A stretch of DNA of 64,000 nt, taken from Cordia subcordata. Lineage: Eukaryota > Streptophyta > Magnoliopsida > Boraginales > Cordiaceae. Under the pieces are notes generated by a model, which was given only the letters and a program-made list of their open reading frames with translations, made no database searches and was not told the DNA's origin. Positions 34,880 to 47,300 of the stretch are shown piece after piece. The stretch covers positions 13,989,501-14,053,500 of the forward strand of contig JAPTOF010000009.1 in assembly GCA_028554755.1 (NCBI GenBank), in the 5' to 3' direction. Both the position numbers and the translations under genes were made by a program. Position 1 is the stretch's first letter; each line of letters begins with the position of its first letter.

Positions 34880-37501
34880 TTATGCATTTTGATTGTTATA
34901 GCAAATTGCAGCAATATGTCCTGGTTGACCACATGCTCTATATCTTCATCGTCCATGGCGGTCCAAGTGATCTATCTCATTTGGGACGCGCCGACCTCCA
35001 GCTCGTCCTCTTCTTTGTTGAACACGACTTGGGTTTAAATGCAACGTCCATGTAGGCGCTGGAGGCCAATAAAATTGGTGTCCAAGAGGCTCGAATGTCC
35101 TTCAATAGATATCTTTGTCCAATTTCACTGTCAACTATTGAGGTATCCTGTTCTCTACATTAAACTCCGTAAATCGAGCAATAGTTTGTGCATGTAAGCA
35201 TGGCAAGTGATATTCAACCCACTTACTGCAAGTACACGTACTTTCTTCTCGGTTGACTACCTGGTATGAAGGATTCTCGTTCCATCGCACTGGCAACTGA
35301 CTGACCTGGTATCTTCCATCCTATCTGAAACTAAGTACATGATGGTGATGTGACGAGATTTTCCATTTCTCAAATAGCTTCCTCACACTAGGAGGGAGCC
35401 AACGGCCTTCACTTTCCAACTGCATGGCATTGACCAACCGATCATGAAAGTAATCTTTTCTCTTCATAAAAGTATTAGTAACAAAGGCCGTGATAGGTAA
35501 CCTTCTTGCACCGACGAGGACACCGTTGAAGCATTTGACATTATTTGTGGTCATCACACCCCATCTCTATCCCCCCATCAGCACTTATGGTCCATGTATC
35601 GGCAGGGATATCGGATAGGAACTTGTGTACTCATCTGCCAACGCCGTTCTGACTAGGGTCCACAGCAAGGATCATGTTCATTGCATGCACATGTTTGCGT
35701 GCTTGACTTTCTCGGGCAGCTATCCAACACATGTCTTTAATGAATTGATTCCACTATCTTTTCATCACATGGCTTTTGAGATGTCTCAAGCAAATGCAAT
35801 GTTTTATTTCAAGTTGACCGTCACGTGTAACCCGTTTGATTGCATATGTAATGCCTACATGCCTAACGGATATCATACACACTTGGGGCATCCTAGTAAA
35901 AAAGTTCTCACGTAACTACTGTAAAAACCATGATCAAGTACGAGTTGTCTCTGTGTCCACAACTGCAAAGGCTAACGGTAATATTTGACAGTTGGTGTCA
36001 ATGATGAATGCAACTAGGAGATGACCCTTGTACTTTCCCCGTAAGTGTGTGTTGTCCAGCGAAACCACTGGTTTACAATGCCTCCACGCCGTGATGCATG
36101 GACCGAATGGCTAATAAATCATGTCGAAAATCTTTTCCGCCTACGTTGAACCTTTAGCGAACCTATATCTCACAATACTACAATACTACCTAGATTCTTG
36201 GCCATCACAGCACCAAGAAATTGTGGAAGCATTTGGTATGACGTGTCCCAATTGCCATACACTAGTTCAATTGTTTTATTCCAGCCGTTCCAAACATTTT
36301 CGTAACTGACATCAGCATTAAGCTTTTCCTTCATGTGAGCTTGAATAAGCCCAACCTCATAACCAGTCTTCTTAGCTATGAAATGCCTCACCAAATATCC
36401 AACCAAACCCAAAATCAAATTTCTGTGCCCCGACGCAGTTATTTACGTCATACAAACATGTCTGGCGTTATACTGCGTGATCTCCCACTGCTTATGCGTT
36501 GCTTTCTTTATGACACGCACATACCATGGGCATGCTACACTTCCACTATTTGTTTCCTTACATTGTACCTTCCACAGGGTCTTACTCGACTTAACGACCC
36601 TATATTCCTTTTGTATCTTTATTGCGTTATGTTATATAGCCCTTATCGCATCCACTTTGGATGGGAACACCATTCATTTGGGCAGATCCATCCTGTCGGC
36701 GTCCTATATTGGGCGTTTGGTGACCTCGTACCTACTTGTCGTGTAGAATTTAGTCCTAGCATTATGGAACTCCACTGGTTCCTCTTCATCTACCTCCGAC
36801 TCTGCATCTATATCCGGTCCTTCTACATCGTTCTCAATTTGGTAGTTCAAACTTACTTCTGAGACTACATCTTCCTAATCGTTCAATTCACCGTCCTCGT
36901 TTTCTTCGTTTGCCTCTAATAAAGCAGTATCTGCTACGACATCACATCTCTCCTCTGTGCCACCGTCACGATGAGAGGGTCCTCTGACTTCAAAAGCAGT
37001 CTGTGGTTACGGGAAAAGGGAAAAAGTGGCAAACTCAGCCACTGTTGTTGCAATATTGATATGTTCATCTTCGTCATACGATGGTGCTGCATTTAGGTCC
37101 GGCATATTGGACTGGTATGGGATGTCGGCCATTTGTTGCGGCACATACACGTCGTCACACTGAACGTCCACTATTACGTGTGCGACACAACAGTTCCAAT
37201 CACAACGAACTGTGCCATACATCTCTCCCAAATCTTCATCATCAATTATTGCATTTGGGTAATAATAAATCTGCTGCAATGTAGCATCCCATCTAGGGTC
37301 ACGACAGCATAAGTTAACCCTATCAATGGTTAGACACAACCCTAGTTTTCTAATTACACGAGAAACAAATTGATTGTAAGTTGTATCGGGAAGAATTTTG
37401 ATTTTGCGTGGTATATTTGGACTTCTATAATCAAGACCATAATTGGTCATTATTTTGCGACCGCCGTAGTATAAAAGAGCGGTAACTTCAGTTGAATTCA
37501 T
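34880..37501 (-). pseudogene. mudrA-like: MURA-like transposase of MULE2, inactivated
   Basis: Starts MNSTEVTALLYYGGRKIMTN at 37501. A 164-codon open N-terminal block (DRVNLCCRDPRW, AHVIVDVQCDDVYVPQQ, MPDLNAAPSY) aligns with MULE1 transposase. Further left: NVWNGWNKTIELVYGNWD (36300), the MULE core (WRHCKPVVSLDNTHLRGKYKGHL, about 36090; LPLAFAVVDTE), SVRHVGI where the second catalytic Asp is Val (35890), and an intact SWIM finger pattern CTC-x9-CLH (35189-35242). The acidic tail EEDELEVGASQ and DDEDIEHV lies at about 34910-35020. Frameshifts are many between 36850 and 36300. Its 3' end faces the PMD gene about 280 bp away. Confidence 0.88.
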
Positions 37502-37944
37502 TCTTTTAGGTGCTTTGGTAGAAAGTTATAGTGACAAGTGGAACGAATTTGGTAGAAAGTTTATATGGAGTTGAAACGCTGTAGGATGGGTAAAGGATTG
37601 AATGAGCCGGCGGAGAAAGGGGTTGGGATTTATATAGGTAAAAAAACGCAATCTGGGAGTGAGATTTCTGAAATTTCCCATGACGTGAAGTGACTAGAGC
37701 ATGATTGATGGTAGGGAATATATTCCAATTACTACAAACGCACTCCCAGAATGTGCTACTAAGAATAAATTCCCTGCAACCCAATCAAATCAAATTTGCA
37801 ATCAAATCTGCCAGGGCTGGAGGGAAAAGCCAAAAATAGGTTCCGAGATTGCCGAACTCAAACCGGAAATGCGGGGCCACTCCCAAAGTGCGTTCCGCAT
37901 TCCTGGCATGCGTTTTGCATTCTCGGAGTACGTGTAGCGCGTTT

Positions 37945-38036
37945 TGGGACCCAGAATGGGTTATTTTTGAAACCCTAATGCGAATTGGATTAGTTTTGCA
38001 TGGTATATTAAAAATTGGGTCAAAAAAAAAAATCCC
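37945..38036. repeat. MULE2 right terminal inverted repeat
   Basis: Complement of the left end. It reads CCCAGAATGGGTTATTTTTG and continues to AAAAATCCC at 38036. Confidence 0.9.
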
Positions 38037-38045
38037 AGTGGAAAC

Positions 38046-39030
38046 TTGTCTAAGGCATGCCTATATATATGCTATCATATTTCGAAGGGGGAACGAGCAG
38101 GACCATTAGACTTTTTGTAGTTTTTTTTTTCTTCTCTCTTTCTTTTTGCAGCAGTGAGCAGCAGTGTTTTGTTCTTCTTCCTTTCAAGTACGCAATCGAA
38201 CTCGGGTTACTTCGCAACTAAAGTTGGATAATTCTGTAACGTATTCTTTACTTTTAATTTAGTTTAATATTTTGTTTTATTTTCATATTTATTCTTAATT
38301 TTAGTTTTAATACCATGCTAGGCTAGATTTTTTTTCGTGCAAAGGTTAGGATGAAGCCTTATTAATTTACTTTATACTATATTTGAGATTTAATTTTTCT
38401 CATGAAATTGGTCTTTCAAGTTTAAAGTTTATTCGCCTATTAATTGTTTGAGATAATTTCTTAGACGAGTTCAATCATGTTTTTCTCATGTTTCGAATAT
38501 TTTATGCAATTGATAGTTTCATTTTTAATGTTGAATATTAATTGTGATTTCGAATTGAGATACAATTAATGATTCGACGATCTTTTTGAAATTAGAATAA
38601 ACATTCCTTTAGTTTTTATTAATTCAGAGCTTAATGATGATATTTTCTATGATAACGAAGCCTGACCGCAAGATTATCATGTAGTAAAACTAGGGAAAAA
38701 TTAGCACTCAAATATAGTTGAAGTTAAGATTAACAAGGTGGAGTCCAAGACCTTAGCCATTTATTCTTGCTAGCTTAACTTGTTATTTTATTTTCTCACT
38801 ATTTTGTCTTGCAAGTCTTCTTTATTTTAATTTACTTTATTACTATTTTGCGATTCTTGTCTTTTAATTTCTTTTGTTAGTTGATTTAGTTTTAGATTTA
38901 ATTCCTTATTTCTTAATTCATAGTTTAATTAATTGCTTTCATTATTGTTCTAGTTTAGTTTTTGTTATTTAATTTAGTTTTATTTTCATAATTATTCACC
39001 AAAATTAAACTAGTCCAATATAGAGAGAGA
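38046..39030 (+). repeat. Gypsy 3' LTR, right part
   Basis: Continues the LTR broken at 30941. It includes a likely TATA (CTATATATATGC, about 38061-38072) and an R/U5-like leader. No gene. It fades near CTAGTCCAATA (about 39010-39021), where an inverted-repeat element starts; some LTR sequence may resume after 41533 (GATTGATCTCCGATAC near 41655). Confidence 0.5.
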
Positions 39031-39048
39031 GTTTTTTTTTTTTTTTTG

Positions 39049-41533
39049 GGTAAAATGCATGTTACCTCTTATGGTTTGTCTAGCTAGCTGGTTACTTCTT
39101 ATGTTTCTAAACTTACTGCATTATCCCACTGTGTTTTTCAAAAGATTGCACATAATATCTTACCTTGATGTTATTGTTTAAATTAACTTATTATGCATCA
39201 TGAGCATAATTTTTTGCATCTATCAGCATAAAAACTTGTAATATGTTATATATTTTTACAAAAGTTTTAAAAAGGGAAAATGCCATTTTCCTCCATTAGT
39301 TGTAGCATAAATCCCAAACTCTTCCATGAGATTTTATTTTTACCCATTTTCTCCCATGATATTAAGTTTTACCAAACAATTTATATATATGTTATGAGGC
39401 AATTAATCTTAAGAGAGGGGTGAATTAAGATTATGCTACTTTTGTAGAAATTAATTCAATTCAATGTAGAAATTAATTCAATTCAATGAAACTTTAAAAT
39501 CAAGAGAATAAATAATCTTCACACAAGCAATTTATCAAATAGGTTGCAAGCAATATGAAAGTAATTGAAGTAGGAAGAGAAAGAAATAGAATGAACTAGA
39601 TTTTTAGGTAGTTCGACCAAGCCTACATCCACCGCCTAAGGATTCTCCCCTTAGGATTTCAATCTCCTTCACTATTTATATTCTTTCAAATGTTGGTGGA
39701 GCATAAACCAACTTGTTATAACTTTTTGAAGCACCCGTTTTAAAGAATCCAAGTGAAAGCACGTTACTAAGGATTTTCACACTCCTCTCTAGCTAAGAAC
39801 TCAATCCCAATTCTATCCTAGCTATGGAGTGTAATTACAATTGATAATGATAAGAAAGAATGCAAAGTTTGCTCAACCTCGCTTAATAGATATGATAATG
39901 TATAGCTTTTGTATAACTCAATGAATAGATAATCTAAAGCTTAAGAATATTTGTAATACTCAAGTGTGCGTTAAAAAGATTTAGAATGATTTATATATAG
40001 TGTCAGAAAGAGTTATTGAAAATCCATGATAGAGAGAAAATCATGTAGAGTGAGAGTGGGTTGAAAAACTTGCGAAAAAATAGGTTCTAATGGCCAATTT
40101 TTAAAACATAGCAAATCGACTGGTTGGTGCACTCGGCTTGTACCTTTGGTGTTTTGATCACCCTCGATCGCATAGGTCTGTTGCCCAGTCTGGGAGTTTG
40201 ACCAGGTCCAGAATGTACCAGTAAAGGGCGGTCACACTTGGTCCAAGTCGGTAGACCAACTGGAGAGTTTGACCTCAATTAGAAAACACAGATTTTGATC
40301 TTTTTCTCAAGTATTTCAAATCCCTTTCTAGTACATAATATTTTAGCAATTTAAAGAGCAATAATGGGGATTCAAAAATAAGAAAAGAAAGTTCCATACC
40401 AATTTAAGATAATTTTTGAATCTCAAAAAGATTTTGACAATAGAGAAACAATTTCAAAAGTCAAAAAAATGTTTTCAAAAAACTTTCCAAGATTAGGTGT
40501 GCAATCAAATATTTTTCAAATGCAATCTTAAGATTTCAAGAAAACATATTTAAGAAATTAAAAATGATATTTTGAAAATATGATCAAAGTGATTTTGAAA
40601 GATCACGAGTTTTACTGAGTAAATTCAAGGTTATATACAATAAGAATAAGAAAATCTAAGAAACGAGCCGATACACCTTTATGACTTCTCGTCTTTGACC
40701 TTATATCTCCCTTTGCTCTTGACTTGAAATTATTGCATGGACTTCTATCTTCAAAATCTTGGACTTTGCACAAGCTTTCATGTAATCAAACTTTGCAAGA
40801 CATAACTCAAAAAATAATAATAATAATCCATATATGAAGCATTCAATCCATAAGAAAAATGCATACATTCAATTCATAGCTATTTATCAATCAACTCATT
40901 CATCCATAATCATAAAAATCATTATGAATCATAGTCAATTTATTATTTTCATCATCAAAACATTAATTGCAAACGATATATAAGATTTTATTTAAATTTT
41001 TTCTTAATTTTGTAAAATGACCAATTTTTTATTTGTTATTTTTATTTTTAAATGATTAGTTGGTTCAAAATATGATGCATTAGAATAGGAAAAAATGTTT
41101 TAATTTGAGATGTATATATTAGGAAATGTTTATTTTGAAGTGAATTAATAGTATATATAGGGAGATTTTTGTAAAATAAGTAGCTTTCTATCTTTTTCTT
41201 CCTACTATGAAATTATTTTTTTGTGATTCTTTATTTTATTATTAACTATTTCATTGAATGATTTTATTAATTTTTTTTTTGTCTATTACATTTCTTTTTT
41301 TTTTCTCTTCTTTTTTGGGTTATATATAAAAAACAAACATAGAGATGCCATCAATATAAAGCTTTGTTTGGCAAAATTAAAGTCATGGAGGAAGATGAAT
41401 AGAACCAAAATTTCATGAGGGAGTTTGGGATTTAACTTAAAACTCATGAGGGAAAATGAGATTTACCTGTTTTAAAATACAGGGGGCAATTAGCTAATTA
41501 CACAAACTACAGGAAGGTAACATACAATTTGCT
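39049..41533. mobile_element. Long-inverted-repeat element with an internal solo LTR
   Basis: The left arm (39049 to about 39384) and right arm (about 41365-41533) are imperfect inverted repeats: GCATGTTACCTCTTATGGTTTG pairs with the complement of CAAACTACAGGAAGGTAACATAC, and the inner block around AAATCCCAAACTC(T/C) also matches in reverse. Without the nested LTR it would be about 0.9 kb. It has no coding capacity. It may be a MULE-type or foldback MITE. Flanks are T-rich, so a target duplication cannot be called. Confidence 0.65.
39390..40975 (-). repeat. Sirevirus-type solo LTR
   Basis: 1586 bp from TGTTATGAGGCAATTAATC to CAAACG, flanked by ATATA at 39385-39389 and 40976-40980. It opens with the AAGAGAGGGGTGAATTAAG motif, the reverse of the CACCCCTCT ending of Sirevirus LTRs, and parallels the opening of the C LTRs. 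The terminal CG instead of CA is probably a point change. There is no internal region. The AT-rich duplication gives only moderate support for the exact ends. Confidence 0.7.
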
Positions 41534-43041
41534 TATTTTTATTTGCCAATTAAGATGTAGAAAGGTATCTATGTATAAAAAATTTGAGACTTTCTGAAAA
41601 CCAAAAAAAAACGAAATCTTTCTAATTTTTCTTTTAGGAGGCCAAATTCGTAGATTGATCTCCGATACTAAATAGAACCTTTGCTTCTATGTTACTCACA
41701 ACTTGTTTGATAGTATCTAGTAATAATTATAGATTAAGGTTATAATTTAAAAGAGTGTTAGATAATACCATACAAGACTTGGAATAGAAAAGGAAAAAGT
41801 CACATAGGATTATAAGGGGAAAAAACTGCCACGTAAATAAAAAATTACATTGTTAGTTTACTATGTGCAAAACATTTCTTTTTTCAGTTTCAAAACTTTT
41901 TATGAAAAATTTTGAAATTTAATTAAGCTCTTAATTCATGTCGTACCAAGTTCAAACCTAGCATTAGCCTTCTTTTTTTGGGGGTTTAACGATCTTTACT
42001 AGAAGTTACCTATTCCAAGGCAGAGCACGTGATGCGAAATATGGTAAAATTTATTTAGAGGACGTCATGATTGTCATCTAACGAACTAGATTTATCCGTA
42101 CATTTCATAACATATAATTTTGTTAATCCGTACTTTTCATAACATATAATTTTGTTAAAGAAAGACTTAAGTTGAAGGAGAATGTAGATTAAAGATGTCG
42201 TCGTCAATGTCTTATGGCAAGATTATCTTTGAATTTTGCTCATAAAGAATCTTCTCGACTCAGAAGACCCATAAAGGCACGTGGCTCGCAACCTAATTCT
42301 TTTTATTAGAGTTCATTTGAATTGATTTTTTTAAAAATAAAATATCATCTTTTTTTTTTTAATTCAAACACATTTTTTTTCAAAGCAAATATTTGGTTTA
42401 GTTTCAAAAAAATTTGAAACTCTAAAAACAATTCAAATTTAATTTTTTTTAAAAAAAACTTTTTTAACTTCTCAAAAAAAAATCTTAAAAGAATTATAAA
42501 AATAATTAAAAAAAATAAAAATCAATCTAAACAAATCCTTATTCTAGTATTGTCATGGTATATCTTAAGTAGACCAGATATGAGCCTCATACGTTACATA
42601 AACTGATAGATATAAAAAACTATATATATTTACACGAACCTCCTTTGTCACTGTACAATTTTCATAAACCCATATATAAATCTAATATGTCAGAGATGTT
42701 CATGTAAAGTATAATAAAAAAAATTTCCTAATAATTAGCACTTTTCTTAAATTTGCTTAGATTTGAGAGTTACCATGCATGCATACAATTCCTAATATAT
42801 ACTCCATATACATACAATTATTTTCAGGTAGAATGCATGTGAAGGAAAAATAATCATCAAAAGTCGTCGCGGATTAATGTATGATATTGAATACTAATTC
42901 AGGATTAGAAAACAATCAAATTTGTTGCAATGGTTCAGATTAGTCAACAGATCTCCCCCTCCCCCTCTCTAACAAGGGAAATTTAGTTGAGGGAATCTAA
43001 GCACAGGAACAACCGGTGGAGCCTGATCATCAAATGGTAAA
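41534..43041. other. Non-coding AT-rich spacer
   Basis: No gene found. It contains a MITE (42309-42538) and a small direct repeat near 42095-42155 (two copies of a CCGTAC(A/T)TTTCATAACATA unit). Confidence 0.5.
42309..42538. mobile_element. Tourist-like MITE, fourth copy
   Basis: 230 bp from GAGTTCATTTGAATTGATTT to ATCAATCTAAACAAATCC, flanked by TTA at 42306-42308 and 42539-42541. TTA is the preferred PIF/Harbinger duplication and supports the family assignment. Confidence 0.75.
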
Positions 43042-43046
43042 TCTTG

Positions 43047-43455
43047 TGTTGATTGTGGCCCGTGGACAACAAGAATAGCAGATTGTCTTATTAGCAAGTT
43101 ATCTTATTAGCTTGTTACCTTATTAGCACATAATTAATAGGTTGCCTTGTCTGCTCAATAGGTTTTAGGAAACCTATGCACTAAAAATATGTGGCAATAC
43201 TCATTGTATTATGTGTGGGAAAGAAACCAGAGTATGAGCCTTGTAATATTTGTTGATCAATAGTAGAATTATTCTCTATTGCCCGTGGACATAGGTGTGG
43301 GACAGAAACCAGAGTATCAGCCTTGTAATATTTGCTGATCAATAGTGGAATTTTTTTCTGTTACCCGTAGACGTAGGCTTAAAGGCCGAACTATGTAAAT
43401 TCCTATGTCATTTTCTTCTCGTGTTCTTCGTGTTTGCATGTTTTTTCCCCCAACA
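43047..43455 (+). repeat. 5' LTR of copia B with internal duplication
   Basis: 409 bp, about 80 bp longer than its partner because the segment starting GTGTGGGA at 43213 is tandemly repeated at 43295 (82-bp period). The TATA position reads TAAAAATA (43182-43189), whereas the 3' LTR and copia A keep TATAAATA. Confidence 0.92.
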
Positions 43456-44326
43456 AACTGGTTTCTAAAGCTTAAGTTCTTTCCATTGCTTGAGGCAATA
43501 GGAAAAATCAAAAACTCACTATGAAACCAAAATTCCTCAAATCAAATAGTGCCTAGCCAAACAAATGTCTCTGCTCGGAGAGGATGCTCCGGTACTTTCT
43601 CCATTGAGCGTGGGTTTTCACCAGGTCGGGTCGTATGCTTGTTTGGCTAAGGAGATGGGTGAAGAAGGTAAGATCCGTGGGTCTTGGATACTTCTTCACA
43701 TGTCAGGTTTGGTATTTGGGTAAGTAGGTTTAGGGTCTGGTTTTGAGCTGTGGGTCTGGGTTATTTGGATCGGGTCTGGGTAGAGGCCTTGTCCAGATTT
43801 GGTTAGGTCTTTTGGGTTTTAGGTCTTAGGGTTTTTTGTAAAATTTTTTTGTTAAGGCTTGAAGAAGTTCAAAATAAAATTTTATTAACTCTTTTTGGGC
43901 TTGGTCTTTATAATAAGCCCAGGAGAAAAGAAAGGGCAGTTTTCTTTAAGATTGGGCTTGAGTCCAGAAACAATATATATATATATTATATTCTGACTAG
44001 TTTGACCTATTTGACCGCGTTGACCAGGGTCTGATCGAGGGTTGACTTTGATCGTGGACTGTTGACTAAGGGTTGACCGAGTTTGACCAGAGCCTTACCC
44101 CATGTTTTTTGATGTGCTGAGTCCGATTTTGGGCTCTGTTTTTCTAGATTCTGCTCTAAAGTATGTGTTTAGGAATGATGTTGACTTTACCAATAGGGTT
44201 GACTTTGACCGGTGTCGACCAAAGTTGACCGGGGGTGTTCCTAAGCTTTTTCGATGTGCTAAATTTGTTTTTTCGGGTTTGTTGAGCCAAATTCTATCCC
44301 CAAGTGTAAGTTTTGAGCAAACGAAG
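43456..44326 (+). other. Primer site and leader of copia B
   Basis: A degenerate Met-tRNA primer site, CTGGTTTCTAAAGC, lies at about 43458-43472. The rest is a non-coding leader rich in TTGACC/GGTCAA words near 43990-44230, alignable to copia A. Confidence 0.6.
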
Positions 44327-47300
44327 ATGTCTTCCACAGGGAAAAAGTTTGAAATCGAGAAGTTTGAAGGGAGAGTGAGTTTCAATCTATGGAGGATCAG
44401 ATTCAAAGCATTTATGACAATGCAAGGACTTTGGCAAGTCATTGAAGAGATGATCCCAGAGAAGATGGAACCAACAGTGAGACAAGAACTTGAAGTGAAT
44501 GCCTTAAGTGCAATACACATGTCCATGACGAATGAAGTATTGCTGGATATTGCTGACAAGATGACAGTAGTTGAGGCTTGGAATACTTTAGTGAAATTGT
44601 ATATATCAAAATCTCTCACGAATCATCTCTACTTGAAGAAAAGATTGTATCATCCTAGCATGAAAGAAGGTACGCTACTAAAATAACATCTTGATGAGTT
44701 TACCTCTTGTGTTATTGATTTGAAGGGTGTGGGTACTAAAATTGATGACGAAGACCAAGTTATTATCCTGTTATGCTTCTTATCGCTTTCATATATGAAC
44801 TTTATGGACACTATATTGTACAGGAGGATAAAATTAGCTTTGAGGATGTGATTACTTCGTTAAAATCAAAAGATCTTCAAACGCATATTCCAGGACATAG
44901 GGAGAAAATTCATGGGGAAGGTTTAATGAGTAGAGGGAGATCAGAGAATAGAGGGGGATCTTCGAGTAGAAAGAAAAGCAAGTCGAGGTTGAAATCAAGA
45001 ATGAGAAAACTACGCTATTTCGAGTGTAGTGAGAATGGTCACATTAAGAAAGAATGTTCAAAACTTAAAAAGGGAAAGAAAAATGTTGAGAATTTAACGA
45101 CTATGGTAGAAAGTACTGACAGTGATGGAAAGAGTTCGAGTAGCACTGGGGATGTTTTATCTGTGAGTGTATCATAGTGGCACAATCAATGGATTCTTGA
45201 TATAGGTGCGACATTCTATATGTGTCCTAGGCCTAACCGGTTTTCTTCTTATGCTAAAAGGAAGAGGAAGTCTTTCTAGGCAATGACCTCACGTTAGAGG
45301 TGGAGGGACTAGGCATCGTAAATATCAAGATATTTGATGGTATTACAAGATCTCTTGAATGTTGACATGTACCAGAGGTGAAGAAAAACTTGATTTCTCT
45401 TGGGCATTTAGATTTTTATGGGTTCAAATTTCGAAGTGAGAATGAAATCTTAAAAGTGACCAAAGGTGCTATTGTGCTCTTGAAAGGGAACTTGACTCGT
45501 GGCCTATATGTTCTTCAAGGTAGTACAGTTACAAGTGTTATAGCTGTTGCATCTGAGGCGAGTGATAATGGCACCACGCAGTTGTAGCACAAAAGGTTAG
45601 GCCATACGAGCGAGAGGAGACTGACCAAGATGAGCAAGAGGAATTTGCTTTATGGACAAAGAATGGGAAAGCTTGAATTCTGCGAGCATTGTGTCTTTGG
45701 AAAACAAATCAAGTTGAAGTTCAACAAGGAACAGGAGAATACCAAAGATACATTTGATTACATTCATTTTGATCTTTAGGGTCCTAATAAAGTTCCTTTA
45801 AAAAAGGATGCTAGGTACTACATTACTTTCATTGATGCATACTCTCGGATGGTGTAGGTGTATTTCTTGAAAACTAAAGATGAGGTGTTTTCAACATTTG
45901 TTGAGTGGAAGGCGTTGATTGAGAAACAGACTGATAAACAAATTAAACGTCTTAAGACTAACAATGGGTTGAAATACTGCAACAAAGAGTTTGACGAGTT
46001 CTGCAAGAAACATGGCATTATGAGACACTGCACATATGTAGGGATACCACAACAGTATGAAGTTGCAGAATGCATGAATAGAACTCTAGTAGAGAGAGCT
46101 CCTTATATGCTCTCCCATTCTGGCTTGAGTCAAGGCTTTAGGCTGAAGCTATTAACACGGCATGCTACTTAGTGAATAGGTCTCCATTTAATGCTATTAG
46201 ATTGAAAACTCCTTTTGAGTTATGATCTGGTAAACCTGCTGACTACTGTCAATTGAGGGTGTTCAGTTGCCCTGCATACGCTCACGTGAAAGACGCCAAA
46301 TTGGAGCTAAGGGCAAAGAAAGGTATATTCCTGGGCTATGCATCCGAGAGAAAAGGTTACAGGTTGTGGTGCACAGATCCAAAGTCTCTAGGTTTCCTCG
46401 TCAACAAGGATGTCAAGTTTAATGAGTCTGCTTCATTAGACCAAGAAAAGGAGAAAGCGGTAGCTTGTTTAGAGCAAGTGGAGATATTTGTTGACATTTC
46501 AAGTATTCCATCTAGCAGTAGTAACAGTCTAATTCACTAACTCAATCGACTAAGGTGTATGAACAAAATATGCCTGAACAATAAAAGTACAGCATTGTTA
46601 CTGGGCAGGAAAGGAGGCATATTAGAGAGCCTCAAAGGTATGGATATGTTGATGTTATTGCTTGTGCTTTGACTCTTGCTAAAACAATTGAAAGACATGA
46701 GCTGAATTCATATAAGGAGGCTATATTTGGGAAAGATTCTATTCAATTGGTAGGTGCCATGAGTGAGAAGATTGAGTTGCTTCAGAAGAATTAGACATGG
46801 GAGCTTGTTGAATTGCCTAAGGGATAGTGAGTTGTCAGTTGCAAATGGGTTTACAAGAAAAAGGAAGGTACTCCAAGGGTTGAAGGTCCTCGATATAAGG
46901 TGCGATTAGTAGCGAAAGGCTATACACAAAAGGATGGTGTTGACTTCAACAAAGTGTTCTCTCCGATTGTGAAACACAGTTCCATCAGGGTTTTTCTTTC
47001 CTTGGTTGCTCTTCATGATTTAGAGCTTGAGCAGCTAGATGTGAAAACAGCGTTTTTGCATAGTGATCTTGAAAGTAGATTTACATGAGTCAACCAGAGA
47101 GGTATATTGTTCCTGGTAAGGAGAACCATGTCTGAAAATTGAAGAAGCCCTTATATGGGTTAAAGCAGTTACCTCGGGTGGTACGAGAGATTTGACACAT
47201 TCATGGTAGATACTGGATACACAAGGAGTACATATAACAATTGTGTATCTTAAGAAGCTTCCAGATGGTTCGTTTGTGTACTTGTTGTATGTTTGTTGAT

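Larger units (their letters stand above)
30942..38036. mobile_element. MULE2, Mutator-like element with PMD and MURA genes
   Basis: 7095 bp. The ends begin GGATTTTTTTTTACCC and, on the complement, GGGATTTTTTTTTTTGACCC, followed by about 75 bp of good similarity including CATTCTGG. It is flanked by the 9-bp duplication GGTGGAAAC (30933-30941) and AGTGGAAAC (38037-38045), 8 of 9 identical; nine bases is the Mutator hallmark. A PMD gene runs rightward (about 32142-34603) and a MURA transposase gene leftward (about 37501-34880), 3' ends facing. Both are decayed. Interior left sequence is expanded by ATT repeats. MULE1 has similar terminal bases and a related transposase. Confidence 0.92.
20950..39030 (+). 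mobile_element. Ty3/gypsy element (Athila/Tat type), 5'-deleted, with nested insertions
   Basis: A plus-strand gypsy remnant made of pol sequence (21012-21812), a post-pol spacer (about 28700-30307) and a 3' LTR (about 30308-30941 plus 38046 to about 39030). Copia A and MULE2 are inserted in it. The RNase H end LENMVADHFSRL and the absence of a visible chromodomain point to the non-chromovirus group. The 5' LTR, gag, protease and RT are missing. The spacer phrase CAACATTGAGGACAATGT is typical of this group's post-pol region. The right end is uncertain; LTR sequence may continue past the 39.0-41.5 kb element. Confidence 0.75.

Noticed and set aside
36335..36862. 175-codon plus-strand frame with hydrophobic stretches
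   Set aside because: Antisense to the MULE2 transposase, whose conserved motifs read on the minus strand.
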